Shown here piece after piece: positions 1 through 5,009 of a DNA stretch of 5,009 nucleotides (within the stretch, counting starts at the first letter, position 1; every line of letters starts with the position of its first letter). This DNA is from Planctomycetota bacterium (GTDB taxonomy: Bacteria; Planctomycetota; Phycisphaerae; Sedimentisphaerales; Anaerohalosphaeraceae): assembly GCA_003644175.1 (NCBI GenBank), contig QNBS01000200.1, positions 1 through 5,009 on the forward strand. The letters run 5' to 3'. The notes beneath the pieces were generated by a model. The model did not search any database and was not told the origin of the DNA. It saw only the letters and a program-made list of their open reading frames with translations. A program made the translations under genes and the position numbers.

Positions 1-21
1 ATAAAAGAAGGAGCATTATCG

Positions 22-156
22 ATGTGGGTCCTGATCATAATTCCGGTTGTCATACTGCTCGTTCCGGTCATACTCTACAATGGCCTCATCGCCAAACGCA
101 ACCAGGTACGAAACATCTTCGCCACCACCGACGCCCTCTTAAAGAAGCGATTCGAC
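22..156 (+). pseudogene. lemA: Truncated LemA family protein, N-terminal remnant
   Basis: The first 45 residues look like the start of a LemA family protein. There is one N-terminal hydrophobic helix (about residues 2-19), then the Tyr-Asn-x-Leu turn, an Arg-Asn-x-Val segment, and the Leu-Lys-Lys-Arg-Phe-Asp motif. In intact LemA proteins that motif continues into Leu-Ile-Pro-Asn-Leu and a helical bundle of roughly 180 residues in all. Here the similarity ends at the Asp codon (154-156). The frame stays open to a stop at 399, but the added residues are unlike LemA and overlap the start of the next gene, so they are probably not native. A strong Shine-Dalgarno (AAGGAG, 8-13) sits 8 nt before the ATG, so the fragment may still be translated as a short membrane peptide. 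The biochemical role of LemA proteins is poorly defined. Family assignment rests on motif recall. The breakpoint could also be an assembly error. Confidence 0.62.
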
Positions 157-200
157 CAACCTCAATACGCGAATATGGACAAAACAATAATCCCCACAAA

Positions 201-209
201 AGAGGTATC
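201..209 (+). promoter_or_regulatory. Ribosome binding site that sets the GH2 gene start
   Basis: AGAGG at 201-205 lies 4 nt before the ATG at 210. The reading frame is open back to position 24, but the residues before 210 are the LemA region read in another frame. A lipoprotein signal peptide begins exactly at the ATG at 210. Together these favour 210 as the true start. The spacing is slightly short. Confidence 0.55.
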
Positions 210-2114
210 ATGCTTAAAACAAAACCGTACACAAAACCATTGTCTCTTGCCGTTTGGGCAACCATTACCGCGCCGGCCCTGCTGTGCATCCTGGGCTGTT
301 CGTCGCTGGAAGCATCCCTGGGCAACATCGGCGTTGGCCAGGTGCTCACCGGCGTCGCCGGCGACGACAACTACGAACCCGTCCATGGCCGTATCATGAC
401 CCGATGGGCAAAGCAGGTCTCGCCCCGCAATGTTCATAAGGAATACCCGCGTCCGCAGATGGTGCGAAAAGACTTCCAGAACTTAAACGGCCTCTGGGAA
501 TATGCAATCCGCCCCAAAGACGAAAGACATCCCCTTGAATATGACGGCAACATTCTCGTCCCGTTCGCCGTCGAATCGGCTCTCTCCGGCGTCGGCAAGC
601 CCGTCGGCAAGGAAAACCGCCTCTGGTATCGCCGCACCTTTGAAATACCGAAGAAATGGACCGATCGGAGAGTCCTGCTGAATTTCGGCGCCGTCGACTG
701 GGACGCCGCCGTCTGGGTCAACGACATACAGATCGGCGCCCACAAGGGCGGCTACGACCCCTTTACTCTCGACATTACCCGCACCCTCAACGAAAGCGGC
801 CCGCAGAAAATCGTCGTCAGCGTCTGGGACCCCATCAACGAAGGCACTCAACCCCGCGGCAAGCAGGTCAGGAAGCCCAGGGGCATCTGGTACACCTCCG
901 TAACCGGAATCTGGCAGACCGTCTGGCTCGAACCCGTACAGGAAACATATATTAAGTCGATCAGGATCACGCCCGACATCGACGCCCAGGAAGTCCTCAT
1001 CAGCGTAGACGCCGCAAACGCCGCCGGATGCACCTTCAAAGCAAAAGCGTCATCGGTCGCTTTTGCCGGAAGCGTCGAGACTGGCGATGCCGACAATATC
1101 AAAATCCGAATACCCAACGCCAAACTATGGTCGCCCGATTCACCGCACCTCTACGACCTGACCGTAAAGGTCGGCAAAAACGGCAAAACTCTCGACTCGG
1201 TCAAGAGCTACTTCGGCATGCGCAAAATCTCGCTGCAAAAAGACCGCACCGGCATTAACCGACTCTTCCTCAACAACAAGCCGCTCTTTCAGTACGGCCC
1301 GCTCGACCAGGGCTGGTGGCCCGACGGACTCTACACCGCCCCCACCGACGACGCCCTTCGATACGATATCGAAATGCTCAAAAAAATCGGCTGCAACATG
1401 CTGAGAAAACACGTCAAGGTCGAGCCCGACCGGCTCTATTACTGGTGCGATAAATTAGGATTGATGGTCTGGCAGGACATGCCCAACGGCGACCGTCATA
1501 TCGGCCGCAAGGGCTCCGATCTCAAACGCAGCGCAGACTCGGCAAAACAGTTCGAACTGGAATGGAAAAACGTCATCGACGCGCTCAGGAATCACCCCTG
1601 CATCGTCATGTGGACGCCCTTCAACGAAGGCTGGGGGCAATACGATACCGAACGCATTACAAAATTGACAAAGCAATACGATCCTGCCCGCCTGGTCAAC
1701 AGCACCAGCGGCTGGGCGGACCGCGGCACAGGCGACGTGCATGACATACACAGCTATCCCGGCCCGGCGGCGCCTCCGCTCGAAGAAAACCGCGCCGCCG
1801 TCCTTGGCGAATTCGGAGGTCTCGGCCTGCCCGTTCCCGGACACACCTGGCAGGAAAAGAAAAACTGGGGCTATCGCAGTTACAAGACCGCCGACGAACT
1901 CACCGACGCCTATGTCGCGCTGCTCGGCAAGCTCCGACCGCTCATCGCAGGCGGGCTTTCCGCCGCCGTCTACACCCAGACAACCGACGTCGAGATCGAA
2001 GTCAACGGCCTGATGACCTACGACCGAGCCATCCTAAAGATGGACGCCGAACGCATCGCCGAGGCCAACAACAAACTCTACCTGCCGCCGCCATACAAGC
2101 AAAGAATCCCATAA
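210..2114 (+). CDS. Glycoside hydrolase family 2 lipoprotein (beta-galactosidase-like)
   Basis: A 634-residue exported retaining glycosidase of family GH2. The N-terminus has a Lys-containing n-region, a hydrophobic stretch (about 12-28) and a lipobox Ile-Leu-Gly-Cys with Cys30, so it is probably a lipid-anchored lipoprotein outside the cytoplasm. The GH2 sugar-binding jelly-roll runs from about 82 to 245 (FQNLNGLWEY at 89-98; LWYRRTFEIP at 138-147). An Ig-like sandwich spans about 246-345, and the TIM barrel about 346-620. Barrel signatures include NMLRKHVKVEP (396-406) and VWQDMP (420-425). The acid/base is Glu473 in FNEGWGQ and the nucleophile is Glu534 in VLGEFGG, both present, so the enzyme should be active. 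It ends right after the barrel, without the C-terminal domains of LacZ-type enzymes. Members of this family cleave beta-galactosides, beta-glucuronides or beta-mannosides, and the sequence alone does not tell which. Its codons end strongly in C, unlike the downstream gene. It may be co-transcribed with the lemA remnant 53 bp upstream. No clear promoter of its own is seen. Confidence 0.9.
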   Translation: MLKTKPYTKPLSLAVWATITAPALLCILGCSSLEASLGNIGVGQVLTGVAGDDNYEPVHGRIMTRWAKQVSPRNVHKEYPRPQMVRKDFQNLNGLWEYAIRPKDERHPLEYDGNILVPFAVESALSGVGKPVGKENRLWYRRTFEIPKKWTDRRVLLNFGAVDWDAAVWVNDIQIGAHKGGYDPFTLDITRTLNESGPQKIVVSVWDPINEGTQPRGKQVRKPRGIWYTSVTGIWQTVWLEPVQETYIKSIRITPDIDAQEVLISVDAANAAGCTFKAKASSVAFAGSVETGDADNIKIRIPNAKLWSPDSPHLYDLTVKVGKNGKTLDSVKSYFGMRKISLQKDRTGINRLFLNNKPLFQYGPLDQGWWPDGLYTAPTDDALRYDIEMLKKIGCNMLRKHVKVEPDRLYYWCDKLGLMVWQDMPNGDRHIGRKGSDLKRSADSAKQFELEWKNVIDALRNHPCIVMWTPFNEGWGQYDTERITKLTKQYDPARLVNSTSGWADRGTGDVHDIHSYPGPAAPPLEENRAAVLGEFGGLGLPVPGHTWQEKKNWGYRSYKTADELTDAYVALLGKLRPLIAGGLSAAVYTQTTDVEIEVNGLMTYDRAILKMDAERIAEANNKLYLPPPYKQRIP

Positions 2115-2163
2115 CACCCTGCACGAACAATTCCCGAAAGCCCTGTTATTATGGAAAAAGCAG

Positions 2164-2210
2164 CAATTGTGCGCCTATCTGCGAATTCGGGTATAGGAAT
2201 TGTCTTTTTT
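2164..2210 (+). terminator. Probable intrinsic terminator of the GH2 gene
   Basis: CCTAT (2174-2178) pairs with ATAGG (2193-2197), and CAATT (2164-2168) pairs with AATTG (2198-2202), with a 5-nt bulge on the left arm. A run of six T follows at 2205-2210. The apical loop contains the palindrome CGAATTCG (2182-2189). A competing longer fold pairs ACAATTCC (2127-2134) with GGAATTGT (2196-2203) and leads into the same T run. The position, about 50 nt after the GH2 stop and just before the next promoter, fits a terminator. The stem is AT-rich and bulged, so strength is uncertain. Confidence 0.5.
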
Positions 2211-2213
2211 GGG

Positions 2214-2242
2214 TTGACGAACGGCGTAAAAAAAGATACAAT
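2214..2242 (+). promoter_or_regulatory. Sigma-70 type promoter for the propeller-secretin gene
   Basis: A -35 box TTGACG (2214-2219; 5 of 6 matches to TTGACA) is separated by exactly 17 bp from a -10 box TACAAT (2237-2242; 5 of 6 matches to TATAAT). The spacer is A-rich next to the -10 box. Transcription would begin near 2249, giving a leader of about 160 nt before the ATG at 2409. It lies immediately after the probable terminator, which supports an independent unit. I see no obvious operator. Confidence 0.68.
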
Positions 2243-2248
2243 AGCTTA

Positions 2249-2408
2249 TATCGGCTTTTTTTGCGGGGGCAGGAGATAGCCGGCTTTAGTTTATGAAGAA
2301 CTCAACAAATGGGTGATTTCAGCCGGAAAGAGTTTTGTGGCTCGGTAGCGGACGAACCGGAATTGCCGCTTTACACAGGCATACAACTCAACTTTTAGAG
2401 GGTGTACG
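2249..2408 (+). other. Long 5' leader with competing inverted repeats
   Basis: The stretch between the inferred transcription start and the secretin-gene ATG has no credible coding sequence. TCGGCT (2251-2256) can pair with AGCCGG (2278-2283, one G-U). CCGGCT (2280-2285) can pair with AGCCGG (2321-2326). The two pairings share bases 2280-2283 and exclude each other. Nearer the start codon, CGGT (2343-2346) pairs with ACCG (2356-2359), while AGCGG (2347-2351) pairs with CCGCT (2366-2370), again alternative folds. A seven-T run lies at 2256-2262. The ribosome site GAGGG (2398-2402) is 6 nt before the ATG and fixes the start. This could be a regulatory leader, but it matches no riboswitch class that I recognise, and short GC-rich repeats can arise by chance. 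Confidence 0.35.
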
Positions 2409-4958
2409 ATGAATCGCATTTGTGCCGGAAATGAGTATTGTTTCCTTTTGTTGTCGGTTGTGATTGGATTTGTCATCTGCGGTCCTGCACGGGCGGAGTT
2501 TATCGCCGACGGCGTTACGCTTGTGCCGTTGACCAATGATGGTAAATCCGCTGCAATAGCATGGGCGCCGCACGGCGACAAGATTCTCTACCAGGTGCTC
2601 CATACCGATACTCAGCGTCAGTTGTTTGTCGCAGACAGCAACGGCGCCAATGCAGAGGCAATTACGCCGATCGGTTTTCCGTATTATGCCCAATGGTCCT
2701 GGGCCGGGGACAAAGTGGCGTTTCTGTACGCCAATTCATCGAGCGGCGAAAGCCAGGCCCGGGCATATATCTATGATCTGAACTCCAAAAAGACGGTCAT
2801 GGCTTGTGAGCCTTATCCGCGGTTCAATCTGGATGAGGATGAAGGGCCGCTCTGGTCGCCGGATGATCGCTATATTGTCTTCAAGACACGTCGAGGTCCT
2901 TCCCGAAGACGATTTGTTACGGTCTATGACACACAGACGAAGAACCGATGGGACATATTGCCGCAACGGGGCCAGAATCGTCGTGCTCGCTGGAACTTCA
3001 CCTTGCCGCCTCGCCTGGCCTTTCAATCAGAGGCCGCCGGGGAACACTACGATATCGCCGTGTCCGATCCGGAAGGCGATAACGCGGTATTCCTAACCGC
3101 AATCGGCGCTGAGGCCGTCAATAACATACAGCCTCGCTGGCGCCCGCCGGGCGCCTACGAAGATATGATTGCATATACAAGCAACCTGGAGATGACCCGT
3201 ACGGAGCGGGACATAAGAAGGAATGACGTGTGGATCGCACGCCCGGACGGTTCCGAGACCCGTAATCTGACGCAGGCGACATCTCCTTCAACAGAAGAGC
3301 AATTAAACAATGATTTCATTCTGTGGTCATGGGACGGACGGTGGATACTGTCACGCGGGGACCGCTTTGATTCCCAGGGCAATGACATCCATGCCGCCTA
3401 TCTCGTGGACCCTGTCAATGGCGGTTACAGGATACTTTTCACCACATTTCCCAGAAAAGACGGCCTGTATGAACGTACACAAGTGATCAAGTGGTCCTAT
3501 GACAGCACCAGGCTCCTTATGTACACACAGCGATATGATGTGAAGAACTGGGATGCAGATCGCCAATACCAGAGAACCCGCCATGTCCTGAGTTTGTTGC
3601 ACGTCGATACGGGCCTTCGGGACGAAATCCTTGTTTGCGACGAGGAGTTGGAGCGAAGGAAAATTTTAGGCTCAGATAAACGGAGGCTGATAGAAGACAT
3701 AAGCTATTCTCCGGACGGACGCTCGATTCTGCTTTCAATTGCGACGGTACTGAGCCGGGAAGACATGATCAGTCGTCCGAATGTGTACCGGCTGGACCTT
3801 CCGGAGTCGCTCGTCGGTCCGCAAGCATCTCGTCACGACGGCCCGCCCGTTGGACGAAAGGCCCCGGATATTCCCGCTGACGCCGCTGCTGAGACGACTT
3901 TGGCCCTTGCCGAGCAAACAAAGCCTGTCCCGGAATCGACCCCTTCACAGACGCCGACAGACGGGCCAAGGGTCACTGTTCTTACTCCTCAGCACATGAC
4001 TGTCGATGAAGTTATGGAACTTCTGCCTACCCAATACAGCCGGTACCTGACTACAGATACATCCCGCAACTTCCTGTTGTTCGAGGGACCGGAGTCTGTC
4101 CTGTCCTCGCTGAAGGAGAACCTCCGGAAGATCGATACGAATCCGTCGCAGATACTGGTGGATCTTCTGGCTGTTGAATTGACTGAAGAAGCCAACCGCA
4201 GCCTGGGATTGGACTGGACCTATGCACAGGGACACTTTGGTTTGTATCAGCCCATGGGCAATGCCATTCGGGATCTTTCTCCTGCTTCGGTATTAGGGGG
4301 ACTAAGTACCTTTCCGGGCGCCGGGCAGGTCTTTTACCAAGGCGTGGGAACGCTCCCCTCGGAGTTCTTTGTGCGTGTCAACGCCCTTGTTCAAGACGGC
4401 AAGGGTACTATTTTGGCGAATCCACGCACCGTGGCCATGAGCGGCCGGGAGGCTGTGATCAAGATACGTAAAACCCTTAACTATTTCTTCAATGAAGGTT
4501 TTGATGTGTCCGGCAGACCGATTGTCAAAAAGAGCGACATCTCCGCCGAGACCCAGGGCAGGATCACGCCTACGCTCCTGGCGGACGGACGCATCCACAT
4601 GGAGGTTAACGTGATGGCGGGCAGTTTCACCTTTACCCCGGATGCGGGACTGCCCGAACAGATAGACCGGGAGGCCGCCACTACGGTTCGTGTTTCGGAA
4701 GGCGAAACCCTGGTCATTGGAGGTCTTCGCCAGCAGGAAATGAGCGAGTCAGTTGTCAAGATCCCGCTGTTAGGCGATCTGCCTCTTCTGGGATTTCTAT
4801 TCAAGAAGAAGGAAAAAGAAACCCGCAGCACCGTGCTGACACTTTTCATTACTCCGCACATTATGCGCCAGGGCAGTGAAGCACCGCCGTGGCCGGAGGT
4901 GAACCTGGACGACGGTCACAGGATTACATCACCGGATACCAATCGAGCGAAACCATAA
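2409..4958 (+). CDS. Exported TolB-like beta-propeller fused to a secretin pore domain
   Basis: An 849-residue protein of unusual architecture. A signal peptide (about 1-29, hydrophobic 11-24, predicted cleavage after Ala-Arg-Ala) sends it to the periplasm. Residues about 35-465 form a TolB/WD40-like beta-propeller, marked by repeated Trp-Ser-x-Asp-x-(Arg/Lys) blade motifs near 52, 96, 149, 306, 362 and 433, with weaker ones near 193 and 243. A Pro/Ala/Thr-rich linker spans about 466-520. Residues 521-577 resemble a secretin N-type domain. A secretin C-domain (GspD/PilQ superfamily) runs about 580-820. It starts with QILVDLLAVELTEE and NRSLGLDW, continues through TILANPRTVAMSG (667-679), GRITPTLLADGRIHMEVNV (717-735) and VSEGETLVIGGLR (762-774), and ends in KIPLLGDLPLLGFLF (784-798) and TLFITPHI (811-818). 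Secretins form outer-membrane ring channels for type II/III secretion, type IV pili and phage export. A propeller in place of stacked N domains is not a standard arrangement known to me. It has its own promoter, and no partner genes are seen here. Domain calls are firm, function is inferred. Confidence 0.85.
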   Translation: MNRICAGNEYCFLLLSVVIGFVICGPARAEFIADGVTLVPLTNDGKSAAIAWAPHGDKILYQVLHTDTQRQLFVADSNGANAEAITPIGFPYYAQWSWAGDKVAFLYANSSSGESQARAYIYDLNSKKTVMACEPYPRFNLDEDEGPLWSPDDRYIVFKTRRGPSRRRFVTVYDTQTKNRWDILPQRGQNRRARWNFTLPPRLAFQSEAAGEHYDIAVSDPEGDNAVFLTAIGAEAVNNIQPRWRPPGAYEDMIAYTSNLEMTRTERDIRRNDVWIARPDGSETRNLTQATSPSTEEQLNNDFILWSWDGRWILSRGDRFDSQGNDIHAAYLVDPVNGGYRILFTTFPRKDGLYERTQVIKWSYDSTRLLMYTQRYDVKNWDADRQYQRTRHVLSLLHVDTGLRDEILVCDEELERRKILGSDKRRLIEDISYSPDGRSILLSIATVLSREDMISRPNVYRLDLPESLVGPQASRHDGPPVGRKAPDIPADAAAETTLALAEQTKPVPESTPSQTPTDGPRVTVLTPQHMTVDEVMELLPTQYSRYLTTDTSRNFLLFEGPESVLSSLKENLRKIDTNPSQILVDLLAVELTEEANRSLGLDWTYAQGHFGLYQPMGNAIRDLSPASVLGGLSTFPGAGQVFYQGVGTLPSEFFVRVNALVQDGKGTILANPRTVAMSGREAVIKIRKTLNYFFNEGFDVSGRPIVKKSDISAETQGRITPTLLADGRIHMEVNVMAGSFTFTPDAGLPEQIDREAATTVRVSEGETLVIGGLRQQEMSESVVKIPLLGDLPLLGFLFKKKEKETRSTVLTLFITPHIMRQGSEAPPWPEVNLDDGHRITSPDTNRAKP

Positions 4959-5009
4959 GAGTATATGAAAACGATGCTGATTTATGCCTCTTCAAAATAA
5001 GTATTCCTA

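Noticed and set aside
41..74. Imperfect direct repeat (TTCCGGT near 41 and 62, TCATACT near 50 and 68).
   Set aside because: Explained by the repetitive Pro-Val-Ile-Leu coding of the membrane helix.
47..81. Promoter-like TTGTCA with TACTCT (18-bp spacer) or TACAAT (23-bp spacer) inside the lemA remnant, possibly driving the GH2 gene.
   Set aside because: The better -10 box has a wrong spacing and the well-spaced one is weak. The segment is also constrained by coding for the LemA helix.
2151..2279. A 42-codon open frame starting ATG at 2151 in the intergenic region.
   Set aside because: No ribosome site precedes it, and it runs through the probable terminator and promoter. Its residues match nothing I recognise.
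2293..2316. A 7-codon upstream open frame (MKNSTNG) in the leader of the secretin gene.
   Set aside because: The nearest Shine-Dalgarno-like AGGAG (2271-2275) is 17 nt away, too far, and such short frames occur by chance.
2341..2370. GGTAGCGG followed by AACCGG recalls part of a cyclic di-GMP-I (GEMM) riboswitch.
   Set aside because: The other conserved GEMM elements, such as the GGGCAAACC and GCAAAGCC segments, are absent upstream.
4481..4861. Long antisense frames over both large genes, for example 126 codons on the minus strand here.
   Set aside because: They lie opposite well-supported coding sequence, lack ribosome sites and show low-complexity shadow composition.
4965..5000. An 11-codon frame after the secretin gene.
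   Set aside because: Too short, with no ribosome site and no recognisable content.

Overview
The window reads as bacterial chromosome, all on the + strand, with two complete exported proteins, a short broken gene at the left edge, and one regulatory intergenic region. The style suggests a Planctomycetota bacterium, perhaps of the Phycisphaerae. The pointers are a lipoprotein-type family 2 glycoside hydrolase, a TolB-like propeller joined to a secretin, and moderately GC-rich codons. This is a guess from gene style only: there is no rRNA or marker gene here.

Layout. Positions 22-156 encode a good ribosome-site-preceded start and the membrane-anchored N-terminus of a LemA family protein. Similarity stops abruptly after the Lys-Lys-Arg-Phe-Asp motif, so the gene looks truncated by deletion or rearrangement. 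Positions 210-2114 encode a 634-residue GH2 enzyme (beta-galactosidase/beta-glucuronidase superfamily) with a lipobox and both catalytic glutamates. Positions 2115-2408 are non-coding: a probable intrinsic terminator (2164-2210), a near-consensus sigma-70 promoter (2214-2242, 17-bp spacer), and a leader of about 160 nt with competing inverted repeats. Positions 2409-4958 encode an 849-residue protein with a signal peptide, a TolB/WD40-like beta-propeller, a Pro/Ala-rich linker, one short secretin N-type domain and a complete secretin pore domain. The last 51 bases (4959-5009) hold no gene I can support.

How they fit together. The GH2 enzyme and the propeller-secretin are separated by a terminator and a promoter, so they are probably independent transcription units. 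The GH2 lipoprotein would cleave beta-glycosides outside the cytoplasm. The secretin-containing protein would form or regulate an outer-membrane pore whose periplasmic side carries beta-propellers instead of the usual stack of N domains. That domain combination is the most unusual thing in the window. No pilus or type II secretion partner gene is visible in this stretch, so its cargo or partner is unknown.
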